Shown one piece after another: positions 45,595 to 54,548 of a stretch of DNA of 64,000 nucleotides. The notes under the pieces are model-generated. The model saw only the letters and a list, made by a program, of their open reading frames with translations, did no database searches and was not told where the DNA came from. Numbering within the stretch: position 1 is the first letter of the stretch; every line of letters begins with the position of its first letter. The stretch is taken from contig VCMS01000081.1 of NCBI GenBank assembly GCA_022539475.1, forward strand, positions 118,905-182,904, written 5' to 3'. The translations under genes were made by a program, and so were the position numbers. Source of the DNA: Gracilaria domingensis (lineage: Eukaryota > Rhodophyta > Florideophyceae > Gracilariales > Gracilariaceae).

Positions 45595-46473
45595 TTATGA
45601 TTCATGGTGGTTTTTATCGTGCTGCTTTTCCTCGTAGCCGTACAACAGAGCCACCAACATAATTGTCGAATGTACATCCTCTACGCTTTCGAACAGGTTG
45701 TGTACTCCACCCGGGATACAATCTTCTTTGACGTGAACGCCGTACATGCCTACCTCATGCAAAGGCCCGTCGCTCAAAGCACTTCCGAACGTCACGACGT
45801 CATCCGTATCAATAAATCTCGGTTCATTATCCACAAGATTTTCTCCTCCGCTTCCTTTTGTGTATCGCTTGTCCACAATTTCGCAACTTTTATCGCCGGG
45901 ATAGATAACAAACGCATCCATCTTCTGCAACAGGTCCCCAATAGCAGAATCCACTTCTTCTCTCCACTGCCACAGTTTGTTGTACACGAAATTGGGAAGG
46001 CCACTATCACTTCTGGTCTCCACGAACCCCTTGTCATCATCATTCACAATACCATGCCTCCTATTCAAATCCCTTTCCAGGAACAGTAGTCCGACAATAG
46101 TGTGGTCAAGGGTGTGATCATTGAATGCAGCCTTAATTTCCCTCTCGTCAGAGAAACGGAGGAAAGCTCCATGATTCGCCGAGACACCAAACTTATAGTC
46201 TCCGAGTCCTTCCATTTTCCCCTCCACGTCACCCACATCACCGCCTGTGACAAGTCCGAAACCAACACGTTCGTCAATGAACTTCATACACTTCACAACT
46301 TCTTCTGGAATTGACTCTCCTTCTATTCTCAACGTTCCATCAACGGAACTTAATATACCGTAACCATTGGCATATATGAACTTAGACAAGGTATTGGGTG
46401 ACATTTCCGCCAAGTCTCTCTGTTCCTCTGCCATTTTCCTGATACAATCACCATACTGCCACAAGTACCGCAT
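45595..46473 (-). CDS. Trehalose-phosphatase-like HAD protein lacking the nucleophile
   Basis: An uninterrupted 292-residue frame with the trehalose-phosphatase arrangement: GYGILSSVDGTLRIEG, FGLVTGGDVGDVEGKMEGLG, FGVSANHGAFLRF, KMDAFVIYPGDKSCEI and VTFGSALSDGPLHEV. In HAD enzymes motif I is DxD; here it is SVD, so the nucleophilic aspartate is serine. The motif IV acidic residues are also changed. It is therefore probably not a phosphatase, although the fold looks intact. A second ATG (46434, MAEEQRDLAEMSP) is an alternative start. It converges with its frameshifted paralogue, 133 bp apart. Confidence 0.6.
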   Translation of the reverse strand: MRYLWQYGDCIRKMAEEQRDLAEMSPNTLSKFIYANGYGILSSVDGTLRIEGESIPEEVVKCMKFIDERVGFGLVTGGDVGDVEGKMEGLGDYKFGVSANHGAFLRFSDEREIKAAFNDHTLDHTIVGLLFLERDLNRRHGIVNDDDKGFVETRSDSGLPNFVYNKLWQWREEVDSAIGDLLQKMDAFVIYPGDKSCEIVDKRYTKGSGGENLVDNEPRFIDTDDVVTFGSALSDGPLHEVGMYGVHVKEDCIPGGVHNLFESVEDVHSTIMLVALLYGYEEKQHDKNHHES

Positions 46474-46769
46474 AGACAGGAACTGTATAGACTTCTCAGT
46501 TTCATACTTCTCTTAAAAGCAACCTTAAGTGCAGTTTCAGAAATGTTAGGACGCTACATGTTCAATTGCGAATTAACTGGTGCCACCAATGATGTTAACG
46601 ATACCGAGCATTTGGCATGTTGCAATTAGACGCAACTGGACCAAAGACGTTTGACATTTGTTCAATTACCAGCCTGCCGCACCTTTTCAATGTTCATATG
46701 TATAGCCTTGTAATAGTATACTACTCTTAATACTCGCAAGACACTCATAATTTACTAATCATCTCATTC

Positions 46770-49700
46770 TCATCCACTTCGAGGCGCTCGCAGCCTCATT
46801 ATTGGCAAATCGTCATCACTACTACTCTCGAGCACTTCGGTTCTACCGGCGTCCGCTTCCACACCAATCTCCACGACCACTTGGTCTTCGTCCATGTCAA
46901 CCGCCCCGACCTCTTTATCGGACAACAGTTCATCCTCCGCCTCTTCCTCCTCGTCACCATTGACAAACGTGGGTCGGAAATCCCGCACCCGATGAACAGC
47001 ATCAGGTAGTGCGTAGCCCTCTGGTACCATGTACATGTGGTATCTAACCAGCCAATCCATAGACTCGGGCCTATCCACCTTGTCCTTCCCACTTGCTCCA
47101 GCATGTGTCACATCACCACGGCCCACGAATACAGAGTACGGTGGGATGATTATCTTCTTCGCTGGATACACCTCCGACATCACTCGCAACTGTTGGTTGT
47201 TCATCCCCACCAGTTGATGGCTTCCAGCGCTCACCCAGAGAGGAAAGCCCTCTTTCCCAGAGGCCATTACAAAGTATCCGGGGTTGCCAGTATTCATTGT
47301 TTCCTTTGTAACCAGACCACTGAAGTCGGTGTGCAGCGTCTGGCGCTTGCACTTTCTCGTCGTCCCCAGAAATCGACCACCAGTTTTCGGAGTGTACATC
47401 TTCACAGCTTCCCTTTCATTGTCCCATTGTCCCAAAGCCGCAGCAATTGTACCCATTCGAACATCAAGTAAAGCACGCGACCTTACAACCCACCTGAGCT
47501 CCTCATTATCCTCCGGATTTTCCACCGTACCCCAACGTGTCGACATCACTCTCCCCCCAAATGGTCCATCGCTACCGTCCTTCCATCCTTCATCATCGTT
47601 GATTATTTGAACAAACGACTTCTGTTCCTCTCCTTTCCGTATATCCGGCATCGCTCCATACTCATTCTCGAAGAAGTCCACCAACTTCCCCGACACATCT
47701 CCGAACTCCCGAACTTCTTCCAACTCCTCCCATTTAGGGACACCATTATCCGTCGCAAAGCCATCAAGCACGCAATATCCTTTCTGCTTTAGCTCAGCTT
47801 GCATTCGGGCGAAGAAAATTTGCCCAAATTCGTCATGCTCCTTCGCAGCAACCCACAGCACCTCTTCATCATCCATACCTGTCGGTCGAGTACGAGGATA
47901 CTGCATACCAAATGTCTCCGCCCGTAGGCGATGTTCAGCCCTTGCAGCGTGCCAAAGGACAAGATGGTGTACATCTCTGAGATTAGAGACACTTAGCAGC
48001 TCCGACCTATGTCCCTTCGGCAAGTGAATGACTCTGAGCCAGGGATCCTTGTGCTCAATTACGTTCTTCCCTTGCCATTCCTGCGGTCTCAGCCTGGCAT
48101 ACCCGCACCATGATGGGTTCGGTGGGCCATCATATGGGTCTCCTCGAACAAGTCCGTGCTCCTCAGATTCCGGAAGAGCTGTAGGTAACTCGTCATCAAA
48201 TGACCCCCCACCTGTCTCTTGCTGATCGTCTGGCGCAGCATCTTTCACGACGGTGACAACCCGTGGAACTGTCACAGAAAGAAGCTCATCGTCATCCACA
48301 AATGCAGAACTGCCTGCGTTCTCTGCATTCGCTCCCTCTCCCAATGCCACGAACTGAACCTTCATCGACCTTCCTCTCAGCACATGTTCATTTAGTTGAG
48401 ACATCAGGTCATCCGGTGTCATGCTGTTCAGAGTAGATCTGATCTGTTGTGTGAAAGTCTTTCTCCGTTTCTTCCTCGGCGGAGTCCGCTGTTCTTCTTC
48501 AGAGCTATCCAGAACTTCTATGGCACCTCGATTTTGGCCGTGCTCAGTTTCCCTATAACTCACCTGTGCCCGTTCTCGTGCACTTCTTCGCGGCTCCCCT
48601 TCTTCACTGGCAGATGTTGCAGCAGCAGCAGCGGGAGTCCTCCTCTTCGTCACGGACTGCTTCACTGGTGCGGGGGGCGGAATTACCTTGAGCGTCGTCC
48701 GCAATCGATTCTGAACGGAAGTCGTGGCAATTCTAATTGAGTTCGTCCTGCTCCGAACACGCGGCAATGTGTTGAAGTTCACAAATTGTCCCAAAAGGAA
48801 CTGATACATAGCTGCGTTGTTGTCTGGGTCTTCAACGTCATCTTCATTCGATGGAGCAGAAAGACTGACTTCGCGTTTCAGGAACACTTCCATGGACTCT
48901 TCCTCGTTCAGTTCATTCCTCACTGCTCGAGCCGCGCGGAACAGAGACACTGCTCTATCATAAAAGAAACCTCGAACCTCCTCAAAGCTTTTCCATTGCT
49001 TTGTCTTCGTCGACTTGCCCTTCAATAGAAACATCTGAAGACAATCAAGAATGAAGGAAAACTCCTCGGCATCCAAAACATATAGCGGAGTATGGGACAG
49101 ATGTATGAGACCTATGTCACTCACACTCTCACATATATCCTCGAAATGGGCCAGCATTCCCTCACGAGACATGAGTTGCAGGACGACATTGGCATATCTC
49201 AGATACTGACGCTCTTGCACAGTCCCAATCAGTTGGCTCTCCTTGAACACTTCTGTCACTTCTGCAGGATCCACGTCTGCCGGCGTCACCCCCTCAACAT
49301 CTTCAGTTAGAATGGAGACCACACTAACTATAGAGTGTATCTTGTCTGCAAACATCATCCTTCGCATGGTACTCGTCGACTCATTGAGGTACAAAGCAAC
49401 ACATAACAATTCTTTCATCCCAATGGGCCTCCCATCTCTTCGTATCAGCAGATTGCAACGCCAAAACTCGGCTAATGGCTTCCACTTCGGTGCACCAGTC
49501 GCTGCCAAATATTGTATAGTTTTCAGACGATGCAAACCATCTACAATGAAGCACTTCTTCGTTAGGCGTCCCTTGTCAGTATCCCTCTCTCCCGTAGTAG
49601 CATCTTGTAAGGCCACCACTGGAGAACCCATCGACTGCAATATCCCCCGCTCCTCCATACTCTTCACAAGGGCTTCAACGTGGCGTTTACTTACTCCACG

Positions 49701-50687
49701 GAGTAAATTGGGCGGAGTGTCCACCAGAGTGATGTCAACAGTAACAACAACCATCCGGTACTGATTGAGGTTCACCTTTGGTACCTTCTGACGAATTCGT
49801 CTGTACGTCTTGCTCCGAGTAGGTGTCCCTTGTGTTCCAGACCGCTCGCCAGAAACACTTGAACGTGCCATTCTTGCGGACAGAAGCACAACGTCATCGT
49901 CCTGCTGCTCCGCAGTTTCTGGTGCAGTTTGGGGTACAGATGGACCAGCTCCTTGCGCGGATTGCGCATCCGCGTCTAGAAGGGGACCTTTCATGATCTC
50001 ATCTTCCTCCTCTTGCACAGCCGTCCCCTGCTGAACCGTCTGTTTCGACGCAGAAGATCCCCTTGTGTCGACGGTCTGATTCATCGCAGGAGAAGCCCTT
50101 TTCGACCCAGTGGGCTTCGTAGCGGTGGTAGACTTTGTTTGACCTGTCCGCTTCGTAGCTGGGGATGCTCTCGTCTCCATAGACCGCTTCGTAACAGACG
50201 ACGGACCTGCCTGCGGAGGTGCTACTGATGCGCTATCTCTCGGTGTTGATGAACTTCGAATTGGCTCCGTGCGGCTTGTCGGCGTCATCACCTCACTCAT
50301 AGCGCTTACCGTTCCTCGCTTGGACGCCGGAATGCTGGCTGCCACCGGTTCCATCATTTTCTCATCCCAAGGAGCGGCCGTCCGGAGATCCTGGATATAT
50401 TGTGGAAGATCCAGGCCCTCCGCCCGGTAAGGGTAGAACGTCTGACCGCTTCGACTGATGAGAATATTATGAACCACCACAAGACCTGAGTCCAATTGCT
50501 TCCCGTGCAACTCGCGGCGTAGAACACTTCCAATTTCATGCAGCAACGCTCCCCCGACTATCACCTTTCCTTCATTCTCAATATCCATCTGCAGAGAAAC
50601 CCGCATTCCACCTTGCAATAATCGAGTGCTCCGCCGAGTGCGAGGAGTCACGCTTTGCGTACGCTTTCGAACACGAGTTGGCTTCAT
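46770..50687 (-). CDS. ParB-like domain fused to a 2OG-Fe(II) dioxygenase-like domain
   Basis: A 1305-residue intact single-exon protein. Residues 1-100 are basic then globular; 110-300 are low-complexity Ser/Thr/Pro. Residues about 310-460 resemble the ParB/sulfiredoxin fold: LLRGVSKRHVEALVKSMEER, GILQSMGSPVVAL, then KKCFIVDGLHRLKTIQYLAA, where ParB proteins have G(E/D)RR. A helical region follows (470-600) and a second basic linker with nuclear-signal-like RKKRRKTF. The C-terminal 950-1230 looks like a double-stranded beta-helix dioxygenase: H1119 and D1121 (KRQTLHTDFSG), distal H1195 (VFVGRGDVTHAGA) and R1215 as a likely 2-oxoglutarate ligand. The tail is acidic. It is divergent from the methyltransferase unit and next to the palindrome array. 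Which substrate it oxidises (DNA base, protein or other) cannot be told. The ParB call is moderate, the HxD...H call somewhat stronger. Confidence 0.7.
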   Translation of the reverse strand: MKPTRVRKRTQSVTPRTRRSTRLLQGGMRVSLQMDIENEGKVIVGGALLHEIGSVLRRELHGKQLDSGLVVVHNILISRSGQTFYPYRAEGLDLPQYIQDLRTAAPWDEKMMEPVAASIPASKRGTVSAMSEVMTPTSRTEPIRSSSTPRDSASVAPPQAGPSSVTKRSMETRASPATKRTGQTKSTTATKPTGSKRASPAMNQTVDTRGSSASKQTVQQGTAVQEEEDEIMKGPLLDADAQSAQGAGPSVPQTAPETAEQQDDDVVLLSARMARSSVSGERSGTQGTPTRSKTYRRIRQKVPKVNLNQYRMVVVTVDITLVDTPPNLLRGVSKRHVEALVKSMEERGILQSMGSPVVALQDATTGERDTDKGRLTKKCFIVDGLHRLKTIQYLAATGAPKWKPLAEFWRCNLLIRRDGRPIGMKELLCVALYLNESTSTMRRMMFADKIHSIVSVVSILTEDVEGVTPADVDPAEVTEVFKESQLIGTVQERQYLRYANVVLQLMSREGMLAHFEDICESVSDIGLIHLSHTPLYVLDAEEFSFILDCLQMFLLKGKSTKTKQWKSFEEVRGFFYDRAVSLFRAARAVRNELNEEESMEVFLKREVSLSAPSNEDDVEDPDNNAAMYQFLLGQFVNFNTLPRVRSRTNSIRIATTSVQNRLRTTLKVIPPPAPVKQSVTKRRTPAAAAATSASEEGEPRRSARERAQVSYRETEHGQNRGAIEVLDSSEEEQRTPPRKKRRKTFTQQIRSTLNSMTPDDLMSQLNEHVLRGRSMKVQFVALGEGANAENAGSSAFVDDDELLSVTVPRVVTVVKDAAPDDQQETGGGSFDDELPTALPESEEHGLVRGDPYDGPPNPSWCGYARLRPQEWQGKNVIEHKDPWLRVIHLPKGHRSELLSVSNLRDVHHLVLWHAARAEHRLRAETFGMQYPRTRPTGMDDEEVLWVAAKEHDEFGQIFFARMQAELKQKGYCVLDGFATDNGVPKWEELEEVREFGDVSGKLVDFFENEYGAMPDIRKGEEQKSFVQIINDDEGWKDGSDGPFGGRVMSTRWGTVENPEDNEELRWVVRSRALLDVRMGTIAAALGQWDNEREAVKMYTPKTGGRFLGTTRKCKRQTLHTDFSGLVTKETMNTGNPGYFVMASGKEGFPLWVSAGSHQLVGMNNQQLRVMSEVYPAKKIIIPPYSVFVGRGDVTHAGASGKDKVDRPESMDWLVRYHMYMVPEGYALPDAVHRVRDFRPTFVNGDEEEEAEDELLSDKEVGAVDMDEDQVVVEIGVEADAGRTEVLESSSDDDLPIMRLRAPRSG

Positions 50688-50756
50688 GTTGAACAGCTAT
50701 TGCAGTGAAAGGTGTATATCAACAATACGCTCGCTCTGGACGATACAAGAACGGAT

Positions 50757-50838
50757 GCGAGCCTTTAAATGGCGACTTACGCTGGGCACCCCCGCTTTCG
50801 GCAGCTCCTCCCAGCGCACTGCCAGTCTCGTCCGTGTC
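50757..50838 (-). promoter_or_regulatory. Shared promoter block, left copy
   Basis: About 80 bp nearly identical, in opposite orientation, to 51946-52033, with only about six differences. It includes GGCACCCCCGCTTTCGGCA and a TATA-like TTTAAAT at 50764. It lies upstream of the ParB-dioxygenase gene start (50687). Confidence 0.7.
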
Positions 50839-51042
50839 CTGTCCGTGGCCGCTCGCACGCTGCTTGTACGCTTTAGAGTCGTGGAGTTCGCGCAATGATG
50901 ACTCACGCGAGCAATGGTCGCGCTCTCTAATCATGCTCTTCAAATGCTTTGCATAGTAGTCAAGAGTACACTCATTCACTTCCATGTACAGCCTACTCCC
51001 GCCAATACACGTGGACAGCGGCGGCAACGTACCGGCGGCCGG

Positions 51043-51810
51043 GTGTAGCGAAATCACTGCGGGGCGGCGTGTTTTGGGAGGTCCCGGGAAGGCGCCGGAA
51101 TGTGGCCATTTTATGCCCGCGGGCGGGGCGGGTCGGTCGTGTTAGAGTAGGTACCCTAACACGACCGGACCCCCCCGCCCGCGGGCATAAAATCGCACAT
51201 TTTTCAAAAAATCGCCCAAAACTTGCCCGCGGGCGGGGGGTTCCGGTCGTGTTAGGTTACCTACCCTAACACAAACCACCCCCCCCCCCCCCCGCCCTCG
51301 GGCACGTTCTGGCCACATTCTGGCGCCCTCCGGAGACCTCCCAAAACACACCTCCCGGCACTTTCTGTACCCACTGCGTCACCTCAGTGCACCATCCCGT
51401 CTTCTCCACCCTCCAGACACTCCCTAATTTCAGGGATGGTGCACTGAGGTGACGCAGTGGGTACAGGAAGTGCCGGGAGGTGTGTTTTGGGAGGTCTCCG
51501 GAGGGTGCCAGAATGTTGCCAGAACGTGCCCGCGGGCGGGGGGGGGCGGGGCCGGTCGGTCGTGTTAGGGTAGGTACCCTAACACGACCGGAACCCCCCG
51601 CCCGCGGGCATGAAATCGCACATTTTTCAAAGAATCGCCCAAAACGTGCCCGCGGTCGGGGGTGTCCGGTCGTGTTATGGTACCTACCCTAACACGACCG
51701 AACCCCCCCCCCCCCTCCGCCCGCGGGCACGTTCTGGCCACATTCTGGCACCCTCCGGAGACCTCCCAAACACTCCTCCCGGCACTTCCGGCAGTGATTT
51801 CGCTGCACAC
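51043..51810. repeat. 768-bp inverted repeat containing four palindromes
   Basis: The arms (51043-51398 and 51433-51810) are inverted copies around a 34-nt spacer. Outer ends read GTGTAGCGAAATCACTGC and GCAGTGATTTCGCTGCACAC. Each arm contains GCCCGCGGGC blocks and two copies of a roughly 32-bp palindrome built from GTCGTGTTAGGGTA and its mirror, at about 51131-51165, 51244-51274, 51556-51590 and 51668-51698. A central segment is itself inverted between arms. No target duplication is obvious. It may be a foldback/MITE insertion, a replication or partition site, or an operator array. Confidence 0.85.
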
Positions 51811-51945
51811 GCCGTGCACATATATCAAACTAGAGAAAACTAGCGCTTCACACTCACTTGATCCGCCACTTTTAGCCCAATACGCGACCTTTGCAATAGC
51901 TCCGAATCGCGACGTGGCCGACATGCGACGCTATCGCACCGAGCG

Positions 51946-52033
51946 GACACGGACAGGGACGAGATTGGCAGCGCGCTGGGAGGAGTTGCCGAAAGCGGGG
52001 GTGCCCAGCGCAAGTCGCCATTTAAAGGCTCGC
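51946..52033 (+). promoter_or_regulatory. Shared promoter block, right copy
   Basis: The inverted counterpart of 50757-50838. Here the TATA-like ATTTAAA is about 35 bp before the first ATG (52056) of the methyltransferase unit. The conservation suggests coordinated transcription of the two divergent transcription units. Confidence 0.7.
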
Positions 52034-52055
52034 CTTTGTTGTATGCGCTGAAGCG

Positions 52056-52805
52056 ATGGATTCCACCGATGATGGAGAGGAGATACAGCCTATTGACATG
52101 AGTGCTCCGCCTCCGGCGTTCCATGCATATGTCAGACTTGTCTTGGTTCTTCGCGATGCTTTGGCAAACAGCGATGGAGGCCCTGATCGGCCACGGGACG
52201 TGGGGTTTAGAGGGCTAATAGAGTTCTGCGCCGAGAACTATAAGGATATTCCGGAGGCAAGGAAAATGTTTGAGGAGGCCACTAACTCCAAGAACCTGCA
52301 GAACTTGACACTGCAACAGCTGCGAAAGAGTGTTGTGAATAACAAACCTGTGGAACAACGATATCTTGTAACGAAGCTTCTTGACAAGAAAGACGGGGAT
52401 GAGTACCAGAGACGCCGCGATTTTTTCCTTCTCTCTATGGATATGGGTATATACCCACTGGTGCGATGCCTGGTTGGTTATTTCATGACCAGGAGAAAGC
52501 AGGTTCTGAAGACGACAGTGTTCATCCCACCAACAGCTGTGAACCCATTTGAGGTCGTTATATACTTATCATACCTCGGCCACAAAATGGGAGAGAACGA
52601 CAACATCCGAATGATGAAGAAGAAACAACCGAAAAAGAAACGAAAATTGAACCATGCACCATCTGTGTACATACCCACTTTTACGTCGTTCTCCAAAGAC
52701 AACTGTGATCGACTGGGATTCGCTATCAGTGAGGTCGTATGGGCATGGAGTTGTTTTGCGGCTCATCTTGGATACACGAACGTTCAGCATATGGTGAAAC
52801 CATAA
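52056..52805 (+). CDS. Unknown N-terminal domain of the methyltransferase-SET reading frame
   Basis: Not recognised as a family. It has 249 residues, alpha-helical in character (RLVLVLRDALANSDGGPDR, EARKMFEEATNSKNLQNLT, RRRDFFLLSMDMGIYPLVRC), with a basic patch (KKKQPKKKRKL) that could be a nuclear signal. It ends in TAA at 52803-52805, and exactly two codons later the methyltransferase ATG follows in the same frame. It may be a separate protein or the N-terminus of a larger one divided by a stop. It sits directly downstream of the shared promoter block. Confidence 0.6.
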   Translation: MDSTDDGEEIQPIDMSAPPPAFHAYVRLVLVLRDALANSDGGPDRPRDVGFRGLIEFCAENYKDIPEARKMFEEATNSKNLQNLTLQQLRKSVVNNKPVEQRYLVTKLLDKKDGDEYQRRRDFFLLSMDMGIYPLVRCLVGYFMTRRKQVLKTTVFIPPTAVNPFEVVIYLSYLGHKMGENDNIRMMKKKQPKKKRKLNHAPSVYIPTFTSFSKDNCDRLGFAISEVVWAWSCFAAHLGYTNVQHMVKP

Positions 52806-52811
52806 ATTTAC

Positions 52812-54500
52812 ATGAATATGCAGACGTTGAAGTATACGGCGCTAGAGACACGGGAGTCTGGTTATACAGACCTCGAAACCGTATGCACCCACGATAGCCT
52901 CTATAGCTTACGGGCTGATCAGATGAGGAACTGGATAGAGTTTTCGGAGATACGGATGGATACCGTATCTGGTTCTGACTCCGGTGAGTTGCCTGCTCGA
53001 TTTCAGAAGTTTTCGGAGTTGCTATGGAAACCGATACAGAATATGCGTCATGCGGCAGGGTTCCATGTCGGCATTCACGCGAAACCTGATATTGAGCTGA
53101 CGAAAACCCCTAAAACTTCCGGTAATGCCGAACCTTCTTCGACCAAGTCTGCCCCACCCCCACCTCGTCGAGAGTATATGAACCTCGTGAGCTCCGATAG
53201 CGACGACTTCGAGAAGCCGGTGAATCTTGCGGAGCATGAATCTCGGGTTGCCGGTTACAACATCCAAAAGACTGGTATTGAGCCGCCCATGAAGGGGATA
53301 TCCAGTCTCCTTCGAATGAATATGGACAAGGTGTGGAAGGGGATGAGAAATTCACACTTTGTAGCGTACAACTGTGACATGAAGGACCTAAGGCACACAC
53401 ACGAAACGTTTGTGAATCAGAGTGAGATTTTATGGGGTGAGGCACAGCTTGTCCTAACAGACCCTCCCTTTAACACTCGAAGGAAGAGGAACAAACGGAA
53501 TAGTGCTCACGATGTCTTCAGTGAGGATGACATGATCCGTACGGCTGACTTAATAAGTTCCGCGCTTCGGTCAGGTGGGCATTTCATTATATTCTGTGCC
53601 ATGGCACAGTTTCATGTTTGGCACAGGATACTTTCGGAAACGGCGAGTACGAAGGATGAAGCTGGAAGCGAAGGTAAACCAGAACTCACGCCTTCGTTTA
53701 AATTGGATGCGAATCCACTGGTGTTCATCCGGGATCGAAGTAATGTTGGAGGGAATCCACGGAAGTTTGGGATACAGCCCGTAACGGAGTACGCCGTTCA
53801 TGGGGTGAATCGTGGATTGCGACCATCGGAGGAAGCCAGTCTTACTCCATTTGAGGAGAACACTTTCATTCCTTCTACTTTCCCGGCTAACAGGAATGTA
53901 ATTGACCGGGTGCCAAAACCGAGAGCGGGGGAGTGGTTGACATGGAAGGTACATGAGCCAGGTAGTTCAGTACCAGGTGGGCAGTACATAAGACCGGAGC
54001 AGAAGTCCAGGGAGTTGATGAAAGAGTTGATATGTCGCTTCACAAGACCGGATGATCTTGTCATGGACATGTTCGCGGGAACTTTTTCTACGGGTATGGC
54101 GTGCCTATCGCTGACAAAGCATAGGAAGTTCTTGGGGCGCGAGAATAATAGGCCATGTTTCAGCCATGCGAAGCACCATATAACGACTCTTATGGCCGAA
54201 GTTATTCGCGGGGGGAAGAATGACATCCTGGTTGAACAGGAGGTGGTGGATGCGGCTTCAACGACTTATGAACGAGTTCCCTATCGAGACCGAGGTCGGC
54301 TTGAATGGGAGGCTCCATTTGGTTACCCCCAGTACCAAGTGATGCCTGGACATATTACTCAGTTCCTAGGAAGATACTGGAAGGACTGGGACTTTGTCGA
54401 CAAGTGTGGACAGCATACTGTACATCTTTGGGAGGAGAAGTACCGAGGAGCTCTGAATCTAATGGATATGCATATGCTGTTGACTGTTGAAGCCAATTGA
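52812..54500 (+). CDS. Beta-class DNA amino-methyltransferase (N6-adenine or N4-cytosine type)
   Basis: A 562-residue protein with bacterial/phage-type amino-MTase motifs in the circularly permuted beta order. Motif IV comes first, LVLTDPPFNTRRK (DPPF at 217-220), followed by a motif V-VI-like LRSGGHFIIFCAMAQ. A long variable region (about 270-390) would hold target recognition. The SAM-binding motif I comes near the end, DDLVMDMFAGTFSTGMACL (FAGTFSTG at 421-428), preceded by a motif X-like QKSRELMKELICRFTRP. Residues 1-170 are an extra eukaryote-like region with a Ser/Asp patch. Such MTases use AdoMet to methylate the exocyclic amine of adenine or cytosine. The gene lies in frame between an unknown domain and a SET domain, separated only by stop codons. 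Confidence 0.8.
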   Translation: MNMQTLKYTALETRESGYTDLETVCTHDSLYSLRADQMRNWIEFSEIRMDTVSGSDSGELPARFQKFSELLWKPIQNMRHAAGFHVGIHAKPDIELTKTPKTSGNAEPSSTKSAPPPPRREYMNLVSSDSDDFEKPVNLAEHESRVAGYNIQKTGIEPPMKGISSLLRMNMDKVWKGMRNSHFVAYNCDMKDLRHTHETFVNQSEILWGEAQLVLTDPPFNTRRKRNKRNSAHDVFSEDDMIRTADLISSALRSGGHFIIFCAMAQFHVWHRILSETASTKDEAGSEGKPELTPSFKLDANPLVFIRDRSNVGGNPRKFGIQPVTEYAVHGVNRGLRPSEEASLTPFEENTFIPSTFPANRNVIDRVPKPRAGEWLTWKVHEPGSSVPGGQYIRPEQKSRELMKELICRFTRPDDLVMDMFAGTFSTGMACLSLTKHRKFLGRENNRPCFSHAKHHITTLMAEVIRGGKNDILVEQEVVDAASTTYERVPYRDRGRLEWEAPFGYPQYQVMPGHITQFLGRYWKDWDFVDKCGQHTVHLWEEKYRGALNLMDMHMLLTVEAN

Positions 54501-54548
54501 TATCGCTTACATATAGCATCTTCTAAGATTCGACATCCCCGTGCTGGT

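Noticed and set aside
51131-51698. Telomere-like TTAGGG within the palindromes
   Set aside because: Only single units occur within palindromes, with no tandem array.
51043-51810. CRISPR-like array
   Set aside because: The repeats are few, inverted and not separated by unique spacers; the genome is eukaryotic.
52794-52823. 30-nt mini-intron (GT...GCAG) that would remove the TAA at 52803
   Set aside because: It is in frame, but far shorter than the introns seen here (89-128 nt). No comparable intron fits the TGA at 54498.
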